IMG/VR virus record: IMGVR_UViG_3300049845_000287
Span: 1-56,798 of that record
Origin: a virus
Reading direction: 5' to 3' (one strand)
DNA: 56,798 nucleotides
Part shown: positions 17,202-25,080 of the stretch, one piece after another
Numbering within the stretch: the first letter of the stretch is position 1
Layout: each line of letters starts with the position of its first letter
The notes under the pieces: generated by a model
The model's input: the letters and a program-made list of their open reading frames with translations, nothing else
Database searches by the model: none
What the model was told of the DNA's origin: nothing
Translations under genes and position numbers: made by a program

Positions 17202-17215
17202 CCTTGCAGACACCG
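17185..17215. promoter_or_regulatory. Interrupted inverted repeat over the -35 box
   Basis: The arms cggtgt and acaccg enclose gcaag and cttgc arms with symmetric two-base bulges and a five-base loop. The element sits between the stop of the ParB-like gene and the promoter and covers the -35. It could be an operator for a repressor, or an RNA hairpin ending the upstream transcript. No clear T run follows on the minus strand, which favours an operator. Confidence 0.5.
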
Positions 17216-17242
17216 CCCCCACCAGCGAAATCAGGGGTGACG

Positions 17243-18481
17243 CTAGGGAGCCGAAGGCTCGAACACCTCGCCGTTGATGATGGCGAGTTCGTGGTCCGAC
17301 GCCTTGTACTTCAGCTCGACCAACATGGCGAGGTACTCCTGCTGGAACCTGACCCCTCCACCGACCGCGCCTTGGTACTTGACCCAGTCGTCGATCGCCT
17401 TCTCCATCTGCCACACGCAGATGGCGAGGAATCGGATGAGCCCGTCGGTCGAGTCCGTGTAGTCCTTCGCGCGTACGTTGTGCCCGTCGAAGCCGGGGAT
17501 ACCGACGGCGGTCGCATAGTCCAGCGCCCACCTCACAAGCTTGGTGTCCGGCTTCTTCGAGTTCACCTTGGTCGCGGCGAACGTGGTACGGATGGTGGTC
17601 GATGCACGCCAGAGCGCACGCATCTCACGCTTCAGCTTGTCGGCCGCCTTCTGTTCCTCGGTCTTTGGACCGGTGGTCCCCGACCGCTTCACACCGTGCA
17701 GCTCGGGCTGGTCGCACGAGTACACGATGTCACCTTCGTGAGTGATGAAAGCACAGTGGCCCGGGCACTCGGCGTGCTTCTTGGGCGTGAGCTTGAGCTT
17801 CTCGAGCTGCCAGTTATCGAGCCGTAGTGCGCTGCCGTCCCATGTCGTGGACACGGGGATGATACGCACGCCCGCGTCGGTGAGCTCGATGCGCGAGGCT
17901 TCGACCTTGGCGAGGCGTGCCCTGTTCTGGCGCTTGAGTTCGAGCTGGTGCTCGAAGTTGTCCGTGCCGACGGCGCCGAGCAGGTCGTCGTAGACCTCGG
18001 TGCCCTCGAACTCCAGCAGTCCTGCCATCTCGAGCAGGCTGGCGGTCTCGGGCATCTTGGCGACGACCTTCTTCTTTCCGGTGGCGATGGCGCGTGCGGC
18101 CTTGACCTCATCGGTCGAGGCGTTGCTCGCGGCCTGGATCTCCTCGTCGGTGTAGCCGAGGTCGATCATGGTCTGGAACCCGGCGGCCTGCTCGTGGCCC
18201 GTCAGGTCGGTACGCACCATGTTCTCGGCCATGATGCGGCCGATGTCGAGCTTGGGATCGGCTGCGTCGATGACGTTGCACTCGACGGTCTCCCAGTCCA
18301 GCGCCTTGGCTGCGGCCAGCCGGCGGTGACCGGCGACCACGATGTAGCCCTTGCCGTTCTTGGTCACGACGATGGGCTGGATGAGCCCGACCTTGGCCAT
18401 CGAGGTCACGAGCTCAGATACGCACGGCTTGCTGCGTGGTTGCAGAGGGTTCGGACGGATGTCCTTCACCAGGATCTGCAT
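17243..18481 (-). CDS. ParB-like nuclease-domain protein
   Basis: This 412-aa protein starts with a ParB/Spo0J-type domain: LVKDIRPNPLQPR, GYIVVAGHRRLAAAKALDW (46-63) and AENMVRTDLTGHEQAAGF (85-102), then a helix-turn-helix-like region (about 110-145). The middle holds ECPGHCAF...VYSCDQPELHG, a Cys/His pattern common in actinophage ParB-like proteins. The ATG at 18481 follows AGGAGGAA; the longer frame to 18610 lacks this. No ParA partner was seen, so partition is unlikely; a transcriptional or CTP-switch DNA-binding role is more likely. Confidence 0.8.
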   Translation of the reverse strand: MQILVKDIRPNPLQPRSKPCVSELVTSMAKVGLIQPIVVTKNGKGYIVVAGHRRLAAAKALDWETVECNVIDAADPKLDIGRIMAENMVRTDLTGHEQAAGFQTMIDLGYTDEEIQAASNASTDEVKAARAIATGKKKVVAKMPETASLLEMAGLLEFEGTEVYDDLLGAVGTDNFEHQLELKRQNRARLAKVEASRIELTDAGVRIIPVSTTWDGSALRLDNWQLEKLKLTPKKHAECPGHCAFITHEGDIVYSCDQPELHGVKRSGTTGPKTEEQKAADKLKREMRALWRASTTIRTTFAATKVNSKKPDTKLVRWALDYATAVGIPGFDGHNVRAKDYTDSTDGLIRFLAICVWQMEKAIDDWVKYQGAVGGGVRFQQEYLAMLVELKYKASDHELAIINGEVFEPSAP

Positions 18482-18737
18482 GTGATTCCTCCTTCTGTGG
18501 TTGACGGCATTTGTTGCACGCACGGTGGCCGCCCGAGAAGAACCCGAGCTGGCCACAGTACGGGCATCGTTGGGTGGGGATGCGTTCGTAGCGACGACCG
18601 ACTTCCCCACGGGTGACCAGTATCTGCGCCTCTTCAGGTGTGGGCTCTGGAACGTCCACGGCGTAGCGCATGCGCAGATACGGTGAGCTCATGACACGAG
18701 CCGCGTCTTCAGCAGCGAAGTAGTCGTCCGGTCTCAT
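18414..18737 (-). CDS. Small zinc-ribbon protein
   Basis: This 107-aa protein has a CPYCG...CNKC pair in its C-terminal half (residues about 59-78), a typical single zinc ribbon. The last 68 bases overlap the start of the ParB-like gene in another frame. The start overlaps the stop of the upstream gene. A nucleic-acid-binding or adaptor role is common for such proteins but not shown. Confidence 0.65.
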   Translation of the reverse strand: MRPDDYFAAEDAARVMSSPYLRMRYAVDVPEPTPEEAQILVTRGEVGRRYERIPTQRCPYCGQLGFFSGGHRACNKCRQPQKEESHADPGEGHPSEPSATTQQAVRI

Positions 18738-19117
18738 GACACGTCACGCACCTGGATCTTGGAGCCTCGCTTCTCGACGATGTCACCGACTGCGAAGACA
18801 GCGGCTATCTCGAGCAGTTCCTTGGCGCCCGCCACCAGTTCCTCGGCGGTGAAGGTGTCTTTGCCCCACGCCTTCTGCTCGGAGATACCGAACATCGTGC
18901 AGTAGTCGAGCTCGGTCATGCCCGACTCGACCACCTTGGCTGTGGTCGTGGCTTTGCGTGACTGCATACCGGAGAACGAACGCCGGCAGCCACACTTGCC
19001 GTCGATCTTCTCGCCGTCGCACTCCAAGGAGAAGCCGACCGGCTCCCCCTCTTCGCACCAGGCGAAGTCGTTCTTGCGCTTACCTTGTGTCTTGTGCGTC
19101 GCCACCAGTATCTTCAC
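18734..19117 (-). CDS. Hypothetical Cys-containing protein
   Basis: This 127-aa protein uses a GTG start at 19117 behind GGAGG; the ATG at 19183 has no ribosome site and would overlap the upstream gene by 104 bases. It shows CDGEKIDGKCGCRRSFSG, a Cys-rich loop near residues 33-50. Similar small proteins with GCRR(S/A)F motifs occur in actinophages, function unknown. Confidence 0.6.
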   Translation of the reverse strand: MKILVATHKTQGKRKNDFAWCEEGEPVGFSLECDGEKIDGKCGCRRSFSGMQSRKATTTAKVVESGMTELDYCTMFGISEQKAWGKDTFTAEELVAGAKELLEIAAVFAVGDIVEKRGSKIQVRDVS

Positions 19118-19268
19118 TGATGCCTCCTCCTGTGTTGATGACACGGACGAACTCGGCAGGGTAGAACCCTTCATCGGGGTCACCGTGTACGGCGTAACCC
19201 GGTGTGCCGTCGACTTCGACAGGCAGCACTTCGGTGACGATGCCTCCGTCTGTGAGGATGGCTGTCAT
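19080..19268 (-). CDS. Small hypothetical protein
   Basis: This is a 62-aa protein if the ATG at 19268 is used, which overlaps the upstream TGA (TGATG); an ATG at 19283 would add five residues. It is acidic and beta-rich, with a Gly-rich C terminus. It overlaps the next gene by 38 bases. No family recognised. Confidence 0.5.
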   Translation of the reverse strand: MTAILTDGGIVTEVLPVEVDGTPGYAVHGDPDEGFYPAEFVRVINTGGGISEDTGGDAQDTR

Positions 19269-19621
19269 CAGACTTCCACCCACCCTCTGTGGTGACGGAG
19301 CAGGGCTCTGTCCTCAGCGATGACGAGGATGGTGATGAGGTCGAACCGTACCGGCATGTCGAGCTCGTGCTCGACCAGATAGCTCGTCACCATCCTGCGG
19401 TAGCGTCTGGTCATCGGTGGTGTGGCCAGCCGCATCGACTTGTCGGAGTTGCGTGTCGTCGTCACATTGGCGAACACGAGCACACCGTTGTTCTCGAGGG
19501 CTATCAGTCCCACCTTGCCATGCGTCGTGGGGTACTCACGTTCCACCACGGACAGGCCGGCTCGTTCGAGGTACGCCTCCGCTGCATCGAGACCACGTTC
19601 GGTCAATGACTTCGACGTCAC
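19268..19621 (-). CDS. YraN/UPF0102-like protein with degenerate active site
   Basis: This 117-aa protein follows the UPF0102 (YraN) restriction-endonuclease-like plan: RGLDAAEAYLERAGLSVVEREY, then a strand pair, a basic MTRRYRRM helix and MPVRFDLITILV at 89-100. In the family the catalytic core reads G-E-[IL]-D and E-V-K. Here the aligned segments are GKVG (35-38) and ANVTTTR (51-57), so the Asp, Glu and Lys are missing. It is probably a non-catalytic nucleic-acid-binding derivative. GTG start behind GGAGG. Confidence 0.6.
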   Translation of the reverse strand: MTSKSLTERGLDAAEAYLERAGLSVVEREYPTTHGKVGLIALENNGVLVFANVTTTRNSDKSMRLATPPMTRRYRRMVTSYLVEHELDMPVRFDLITILVIAEDRALLRHHRGWVEV

Positions 19622-19638
19622 GGCGTGTGACCTCCTTC

Positions 19639-19944
19639 CTAGTTGGGGCTTTGCTTGTCGATGAGCATCTGCTTGAGCATGTCGACGTCGGGATCCTTCT
19701 CCCTTGCCATGGCTGTCAGCTCGCCCATGTCGAGCTCGAACCCGGCCATCTCACAGACCAGGTCGAGAATGACCGAGAGCGTGCGTCCTGCCATGTCGGA
19801 GATGAACATGAACTTCACGCAGTCTTCGGCGTGGGCCTCGGCGTCCTTGGTCAGATACTCGTCGCGGCTCTCGCAGGCGGCCGCTGCCTTCTTCAATCTG
19901 TCGAGTGAATCGAGAGCGTCACGCTTCAGGTCGTCTGAGGCCAC
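19639..19944 (-). CDS. Hypothetical helical protein
   Basis: This 101-aa protein has a GTG start behind GGAAGGAG. It appears helical, with a charged N-terminal half and a hydrophobic helix around residues 52-72. No motif is recognised. It lies within the leftward DNA-metabolism block. Confidence 0.6.
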   Translation of the reverse strand: MASDDLKRDALDSLDRLKKAAAACESRDEYLTKDAEAHAEDCVKFMFISDMAGRTLSVILDLVCEMAGFELDMGELTAMAREKDPDVDMLKQMLIDKQSPN

Positions 19945-20030
19945 GACTCTCCTTCCTTCATGAGTGCATCTGACACCGCGCAGGGAGTGGGTGTTGATTC
20001 ACTATGCGCGGTGCCGCCACACACTCGTGG

Positions 20031-20321
20031 TCACAATGCTTCGAGCAGCTTTCGTGCGGCTGCCTCGGACAGGTGGAACACGGTATCGGCTCCGTCCGTC
20101 TCGACGAACTCACCGAGTGTGAGGTCGACCTCGCAGAGCTTGACGATGTTGACCTCTCTGCGGAGCGGGTCGTCCTCCGGGAACCGGGTGAAGTCCACTT
20201 CGACGAAGTCCTCTTTCGGGATGAGGATCGCGTCGTAGCCGACACCCTTGATGTAGATCTCCATCTCGCGCGTGGCGAGCAGTATCTTGCGGATGGGTCC
20301 GCTCACATCGTCAGGTGTCAT
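20031..20321 (-). CDS. Hypothetical protein
   Basis: This 96-aa acidic alpha/beta protein has a start overlapping the stop of the YqaJ exonuclease gene (ATGA), so it is translated with it. An overlapping Arg/Ser-rich frame at 19958-20245 is rejected as a shadow. No function can be named; coupling hints at a partner of the exonuclease, such as a recombination accessory protein. Confidence 0.65.
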   Translation of the reverse strand: MTPDDVSGPIRKILLATREMEIYIKGVGYDAILIPKEDFVEVDFTRFPEDDPLRREVNIVKLCEVDLTLGEFVETDGADTVFHLSEAAARKLLEAL

Positions 20322-21109
20322 AGGCCCAGCCCTTCAGGGCACAGGCTCTGCTCGTCGATGACGAGCTTGCACACGTCCGCCTCACTCAGGCCGGGCGGGA
20401 TGCCGAGCTTGCCCACGGTCACGTCGGCCGTGAGGTCGTAGTCGGCTGCCTTGCTCCAGTACGCCTTCGCTGTGGTGGCGATGGCTTCGAGCTCGGTCTC
20501 GAGTTCGGTGCGGCTGTATGCCTTGACGAACATCTGGTGCTTGGCACCCGGGTTATAGAGAACCAGGTAGCCGAAGTCGATGGTCGGCATGACGTAGAGC
20601 GCAGCCGCCAGTTGCCACCGCTCAGGCAGCTGCATCTTGGGGATGCTCATGCCTGCGGCGTAGTGTGACGATGCGTTGTAGCTCTTGACCTCGGCGACCG
20701 AGATGGCCTCGATCTCTTCGGCAGCGTAGTCGACACGTCCGTCGACCGGCTGGATGCACGAGAGCGCATCGGGTGAGAAGGCCACACCATCGAGCGAGTG
20801 GACCATCGCATCGTCCCAGTGGTGGTAGCTGTGGCTCAACGCGTGGACGAGTCCGGAATCGTTGAGCATGTCGATGGCGTAGCGTTCGAGCAGGTGTCCT
20901 CGTGCCATGACACCTCTGCTCTCGCAGTCCTCTTCGCGTACCACCGCTTGCTTGGTGGCCCACACGTCGCGGATCGCGTCCTCGATGGCGGCGGGTGACT
21001 TGGGCCTGCCTGTCGCTGTGACGCCCAGCATCTTCACGATGTCGGACGCGGTGATGTAGCTGCGTCGTGCGTCCAGCCATTCGTAGCTGGTCTTGTGATA
21101 CCAGTCCAT
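20318..21109 (-). CDS. YqaJ-family viral recombination exonuclease
   Basis: This 263-aa protein shows the YqaJ/lambda-exonuclease-type PD-(D/E)XK pattern: WLDARRSYITASDIVKMLG (11-29), GHLLERYAID (Gly 71, Glu 75), SLDGVAFSPDAL (Asp 107), VAEVKSY (Glu 140, Lys 142) and the Gln-containing helix PERWQLAAAL (162-171). It would resect DNA ends for single-strand annealing recombination and replication. No separate annealase was recognised next to it. Strong GGAGAGGAGG site before the ATG. Confidence 0.82.
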   Translation of the reverse strand: MDWYHKTSYEWLDARRSYITASDIVKMLGVTATGRPKSPAAIEDAIRDVWATKQAVVREEDCESRGVMARGHLLERYAIDMLNDSGLVHALSHSYHHWDDAMVHSLDGVAFSPDALSCIQPVDGRVDYAAEEIEAISVAEVKSYNASSHYAAGMSIPKMQLPERWQLAAALYVMPTIDFGYLVLYNPGAKHQMFVKAYSRTELETELEAIATTAKAYWSKAADYDLTADVTVGKLGIPPGLSEADVCKLVIDEQSLCPEGLGL

Positions 21110-21163
21110 CGGTCCTCCTCTCCAGTGCGACGGAGAAGGGACGGCACATAGGCCGCCCCTTCA

Positions 21164-21179
21164 TTCCCGTCGACGGGAA
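21164..21179. promoter_or_regulatory. Perfect 16-bp palindrome
   Basis: TTCCCGTCGACGGGAA is a perfect palindrome in the 89-base gap between the HNH gene and the exonuclease gene (leftward reading). It could be an operator or a short hairpin. No T run follows. Confidence 0.5.
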
Positions 21180-21198
21180 GCTGAATAGACTAACGTCA

Positions 21199-21627
21199 TC
21201 AGGCACACGAGTGGACGGTGAGCCTATTCTTCGACACCGTCCTGCCGCATCGTTCGCACTCCACCTTCTCCCACTTGTGAGAGTCGTGGTGTGCATGGCA
21301 CTTGGGACAGAGCCATTCGACACGAAGCGGTTGTGCGTGATCTTCATGGTGAGCATGGATCGACTTGGTACTTCCGCATCGGCAGACCGTCGGCCGGACC
21401 AAAGCTCCGGTCTCTATCGCAGCGGCCACCGCCTTGTTGGCGTTGTACTTCGAGGGGTTCTTCTCACACATGCGGAGCCTGGTCTCCAGCACCAGTTGAG
21501 GGTCACGCCTTCTGGTCCTGGCTTTCACGCATGTCTTGCATACGTTGAGGTGACCATCCTTCAGTTCCTTGTGTTCGTAGAACTCGTCGATCGGCTTCAC
21601 CTCGTGGCACTCGATGCAAGGTTTCAT
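21199..21627 (-). CDS. HNH endonuclease
   Basis: This 142-aa protein has an N-terminal zinc knuckle (CIEC...CKTC, residues 4-33). The HNH core is CRCG...IHAHHEDHAQPLRVEWLCPKCHAHHD (about 82-114), followed by a C-terminal CERCG...H..C finger. The ATG at 21627 sits behind AAAGGA; an earlier ATG at 21669 lacks a site. It is a free-standing homing-type nicking nuclease inserted between replication genes, with its own flanking gaps. Confidence 0.85.
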   Translation of the reverse strand: MKPCIECHEVKPIDEFYEHKELKDGHLNVCKTCVKARTRRRDPQLVLETRLRMCEKNPSKYNANKAVAAAIETGALVRPTVCRCGSTKSIHAHHEDHAQPLRVEWLCPKCHAHHDSHKWEKVECERCGRTVSKNRLTVHSCA

Positions 21628-21682
21628 GTCAGTCCTTTCTACATGTACTACTTGCATCGAGTCTACCACGAGCTAGTCCATT

Positions 21683-22351
21683 TCAGAAGGGCAGGTCGTC
21701 GCCTTCGACCACGGGCGAACCGGGCGCTGCGGCTGCGGCTGCGGCTGCGGCGTGCGCTGCTGCCGGGTCGGCCGCGGCTGCGGCTCCGGTCGCCATCGCC
21801 GGATTCATCGTGCCGCCCGACACGCTGGTGTTGTGATACACCTTGGGCAGCAGGTAGATCGGGTCGATCGGATTGGCAGGGTCGGGCGCGTAGGGCGCAC
21901 CGGGTGCGGTGGCCGACACGTCTTCGACCGTCCACGGGCGCGGGTTGTTGCGGCCATAGCCGAACCCCGGAGGCGGCGCGACGGTCGTGACCTTGATAGT
22001 CTTGCCGATGAGCTGGGTGAACTGGTCGCCTCCGCCCGCGATGGCGAGCTTGTAGAGGTCGATGTGGACGTGCGGCTTGAGGCCCTGCTTGGCCTCCTTG
22101 CCGGCAGGTGTGATGGTCCAGGTGCGGTAGCCGCCCTTGGGTCCGACCAGCACGAGCCGGATGTTCATCTTCGGATTGCCGTCAGGCCAGAACGCCGGGC
22201 CGGTCGGGCGACCGTCGGCGCTGAACTCGTTGGCCTGCACTTCCTGGATGGCTGCCACCGTGCCGATGAGCTCGAGCGCGAAGCCCGCGTCATCAGGTCG
22301 GGAGTAGTTCCAGTTGTGGCTGTCCCCCGACGGGACTGGGTTGAGACTCAT
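21683..22351 (-). CDS. Single-stranded DNA-binding protein (SSB-like)
   Basis: This 222-aa protein has a beta-rich N-terminal region (about 22-145) suited to an OB fold. A disordered Ala/Gly/Pro tail with long Ala runs follows, ending in EGDDLPF. That C-terminal tip matches the acidic, Phe-terminated SSB tip (DDDIPF) that recruits repair and replication proteins. ATG 22351 follows GGAAGGAGCACA; the track's earlier in-frame start is rejected. It sits between PrimPol and the exonuclease, as expected for a replication SSB. The OB domain itself is too diverged to call by eye. Confidence 0.7.
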   Translation of the reverse strand: MSLNPVPSGDSHNWNYSRPDDAGFALELIGTVAAIQEVQANEFSADGRPTGPAFWPDGNPKMNIRLVLVGPKGGYRTWTITPAGKEAKQGLKPHVHIDLYKLAIAGGGDQFTQLIGKTIKVTTVAPPPGFGYGRNNPRPWTVEDVSATAPGAPYAPDPANPIDPIYLLPKVYHNTSVSGGTMNPAMATGAAAAADPAAAHAAAAAAAAAPGSPVVEGDDLPF

Positions 22352-22725
22352 TGTGCTCCTTCCGTGCCGATGAACGTGTAGTCCATCGGCTTCCAGATGT
22401 GTCGTAGATCGTTGATGTTGTAGCTGCCGTAGTGCCTGTGCAGCCTGCCGAGCTTGACGCGCCAGGACTCTGACCACGCTTCGAGATGCTTACGCTGCAT
22501 GTTGGTCAGCGTGTCTTCCATCATCTCCTCGAAGTCGTCGACGTAGTACCGCTCGGGTCTCAGCGGATGGCCGTCGGTCATCTCTCCGATGCGGACGATG
22601 ACGAACCAGTTGACCATGTCGTTGTTGCGTCTGCCCTGCGTGAACGACAGGTCGTCGTTCTCGATCATGCGGAGCAGTCGCTCCGGTCCGAACGAGCAGG
22701 GGTCAGCCACATACTGGCTAGTCAC
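22348..22725 (-). CDS. Hypothetical protein
   Basis: This 125-aa protein (GTG start) is rich in Arg, Met and Tyr. It overlaps the SSB-like gene by four bases (ATGA) and the upstream small gene by eight. No motif is recognised; coupling places it in the replication block. Confidence 0.65.
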   Translation of the reverse strand: MTSQYVADPCSFGPERLLRMIENDDLSFTQGRRNNDMVNWFVIVRIGEMTDGHPLRPERYYVDDFEEMMEDTLTNMQRKHLEAWSESWRVKLGRLHRHYGSYNINDLRHIWKPMDYTFIGTEGAQ

Positions 22726-22864
22726 CGTCGTCCACCATGGCGCCGTAGCCCTCCATCAGCATCTTGCTGATCTCGGCCTCGTCCATGATCTCGCCGCGAC
22801 CGAGCTTCGCCCAGTCCGACTTGCCGTACTGCTTGATGCCCATGATGAGATCGTAGAGTGTCAA
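22718..22864 (-). CDS. Small hypothetical protein (TTG start)
   Basis: This is a 48-aa protein. A TTG at 22864 lies seven bases after GGGAGG, while no ATG upstream has a ribosome site; the ATG at residue 8 is an alternative start. It is Gly- and Met-rich with an acidic end. It follows the PrimPol stop by four bases. Confidence 0.5.
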   Translation of the reverse strand: MTLYDLIMGIKQYGKSDWAKLGRGEIMDEAEISKMLMEGYGAMVDDGD

Positions 22865-22868
22865 GGTG

Positions 22869-23666
22869 TTACCTCCCTTCGGTCTCTCGTCGATTGCGCT
22901 GGTCGAGCCTGACCTTGAGATAGGTCTTGAGTGCAGACCAGAACTCACGGTTGAGCGTCGCGCGCGGCACACCGTTGGACACCTTGTCCTTGGTGTAGAC
23001 CGCGGCGTTCTTCTGGTTGCCCATCAGGTCGAGCTTGGCATACGGGAAATGGCTGATGGGGATCTGCCTGTCGGTCTCGAAGTACAGGTGGAATGACCCC
23101 GGCTTCGCAGGATTTTCCCAGGTTTCTGTGAAGTTCCGATACCTGTTGCCGAACTCGATGACCTGCTCGTCGACCTCTCCGTGTCCGACACCGTCGATGT
23201 CGATGACGATGAAGGTCTGAGCGTAGAGGTTCTGACCCACCCAGCCGCACGGTGACAGGGCTTGCGCCTCTGCCCTCTCGTACAGGGTGGGCTTGTACTC
23301 TTGCGAGTAGCCCCACTTCTGGAGCGGCAGGTTCTGGTCCGAGCACGGGAACCACCTGCGGTCCGTGCCTGTCCAGCCTCGTGGCCACTTGTCGAAGTCA
23401 CGCAGCTTGGAGTCGGGCACGGCGATGAAGTTCTCGCTGCCCGGTTTGAGCAGCGGGTTGAGCACTGAGGACTGGCGGGATGTCCGGTAGTTCCAGTTCC
23501 CCTCTTGCCACGCTCGCGCGTCCTTCTCTCGGAGCGGGAGGTCGAGCTCGGTGCAGAGTGCGACGCACTTCTCGAACGTCACACCCATGCACCCGGCTCG
23601 GAACATGGCGAAGTAGGGAGACTCTCCCTTGTGGAACAGGTCCTGCCAGTCAAGCTCACCAGGCAC
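22869..23666 (-). CDS. PrimPol (archaeo-eukaryotic primase domain)
   Basis: This 265-aa protein carries the three AEP motifs: FIVIDIDG with the metal-binding Asp pair (156, 158), SFHLYFETD (191-199, the S-x-H motif) and AKLDLMG (Asp 213). It would lay primers and possibly extend them. The domain stands alone; the helicase normally fused to it is a separate gene at 33711 on the other strand. Start is GTG 23666 behind GGAAGGGA, overlapping the AAA ATPase gene by 11 bases; longer frames upstream run inside that gene. Confidence 0.82.
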   Translation of the reverse strand: MPGELDWQDLFHKGESPYFAMFRAGCMGVTFEKCVALCTELDLPLREKDARAWQEGNWNYRTSRQSSVLNPLLKPGSENFIAVPDSKLRDFDKWPRGWTGTDRRWFPCSDQNLPLQKWGYSQEYKPTLYERAEAQALSPCGWVGQNLYAQTFIVIDIDGVGHGEVDEQVIEFGNRYRNFTETWENPAKPGSFHLYFETDRQIPISHFPYAKLDLMGNQKNAAVYTKDKVSNGVPRATLNREFWSALKTYLKVRLDQRNRRETEGR

Positions 23667-24696
23667 GACCGGATCCCTTCCAGATCGGCACGTCGAACAG
23701 CTTGGATGGACGCTGTGTCGCTGCCGTGACCACCTCGTTGTCGAGCTCACTGACCTGCGTGGCTGACATGTAGGCGATGAGCTTGCCCATGAAGTAGGTG
23801 GTCTCCTTGCTCTCATTGGGATTGGGCACGTCGGCCTCGGTGAAGAACGTCTTGAGGTCGGCCAGTGTCTCGCACTGATCGAGCGACTCGATGATGGCGA
23901 GCAGAGCCTTGTCCTCTTCAGGAGTCTCGGTGATGCCGCTCTGCTCGGTCGCCCAGCCCAGCAACCGTGCCTTCGTCTTCTCGAACGTGGTGTCGTCTCT
24001 GAAGCTGGCGTAGATGGAGTGGACCATGGCCGGCGCTATCCCACCGGTCAGCCAGAACGGATCGTCACGTCGGATCTGAGTGGCGATGCGGATGAGGTTC
24101 TCCATCGTGCGTGGAGTCCAGTAGTTCCAGTCCGTGGCGGAAGCAAAGCCCTGCTTGTACTGGTCAGTGATGGCCTGGATGATGCGCTTGTCAGGCTCCA
24201 CGCCCCACGTCAGACGCATGTACTTGACCCAGGTGTCCGGGTGCCAGTTGACCGTCACCCACCAGAAGCGTTGCTTGGTCTGAGGCAGCAGCTCGCATCG
24301 TCCTTGAGGATTACCCATGGCCACGATGACCAGTGACGGGAGCTTCTTGCCCGAGAGCATGGTGCGTTCCTGGATGAGGGTGAGGCAGGCGTTGAGCGTC
24401 TGGATGTTGCCGTTGGTGAACTCGTCGAACGCGAGCACGTCACCATCCTCGAGCTCGAGCAGGGTGGAGTAGTCGAACACCTCCATCTGCTGCGTGTCAG
24501 GCACGGGCATCGGCATGCCGCTGATCTCGGATGGCATGCGTTGGCTGATGATGAGTTCGCAGTACCGCTTGTCGTGGGCTTCGGCCCACTGCTTGACCTG
24601 CGATGTCTTGCTCAGTCCGGGGTCCGACATCAGCCCGAGTGCCACGTCGTCGCGGACCTTGTCGACCACGTCGAGCAGGTGTGTGATCTTGTCCAA
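23656..24696 (-). CDS. MoxR-like AAA ATPase
   Basis: This 346-aa protein has a modified Walker A (GLMSDPGLSKTS, 21-32, with Ser in place of the usual Gly before Lys), Walker B DVLAFDEF (86-93) and sensor 1 Asn in VAMGNPQG (126-132). This is the pattern of MoxR/dynein-type AAA ATPases that remodel partner proteins. A VWA protein gene, the usual MoxR partner, lies one gene upstream. TTG start at 24696 directly after the upstream TAG and behind GGGAGGG. Confidence 0.78.
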   Translation of the reverse strand: MDKITHLLDVVDKVRDDVALGLMSDPGLSKTSQVKQWAEAHDKRYCELIISQRMPSEISGMPMPVPDTQQMEVFDYSTLLELEDGDVLAFDEFTNGNIQTLNACLTLIQERTMLSGKKLPSLVIVAMGNPQGRCELLPQTKQRFWWVTVNWHPDTWVKYMRLTWGVEPDKRIIQAITDQYKQGFASATDWNYWTPRTMENLIRIATQIRRDDPFWLTGGIAPAMVHSIYASFRDDTTFEKTKARLLGWATEQSGITETPEEDKALLAIIESLDQCETLADLKTFFTEADVPNPNESKETTYFMGKLIAYMSATQVSELDNEVVTAATQRPSKLFDVPIWKGSGRAW

Positions 24697-25080
24697 CTAA
24701 TACCCTCCCTTCGCATGCTCGGCGAAGTCGTCGAGATACCAGAACAGCATCCCGTCCTCTGACCAGACCTCGTAGTCCTTGACCGAGCGTCCATGCTTGG
24801 CGATGACGAGAAACCCTCGCACGCTTCCGACATTGGACGCCTCGGTCTTGGTCTCATCGAGCCAGTCCTGCCGCTGCTTGCGGCTGACGTTGACGGTCTG
24901 TCTGCCACCCTTGACTTCGAGCACGGCCGAGACACAGCCATGCCCGCCTCTGATGTGGATGTCACCTTGGTCGGACTGTCCTTTGAGCACGACACGGTAG
25001 GCGTCGAGCCCGGCCGCCAAGAGTTCCTTGACGACACGGGTCTCGGCCGCCGTGCCTTTGGCTTTCGGCTTGTTCACCAT
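24697..25080 (-). CDS. PD-(D/E)XK endonuclease, Holliday-junction-resolvase-like
   Basis: This 127-aa protein has the order of the resolvase/VRR-NUC type core: KGTAAETRVVKELLAAG with Glu 13, QSDQGDIHI with Asp 40, and AVLEVKGG with Glu 55 and Lys 57, then a basic helix. These residues form a complete metal site. It would cut branched DNA before packaging or during recombination. It lies between the VWA and AAA genes and overlaps the VWA gene by seven bases. Confidence 0.75.
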   Translation of the reverse strand: MVNKPKAKGTAAETRVVKELLAAGLDAYRVVLKGQSDQGDIHIRGGHGCVSAVLEVKGGRQTVNVSRKQRQDWLDETKTEASNVGSVRGFLVIAKHGRSVKDYEVWSEDGMLFWYLDDFAEHAKGGY

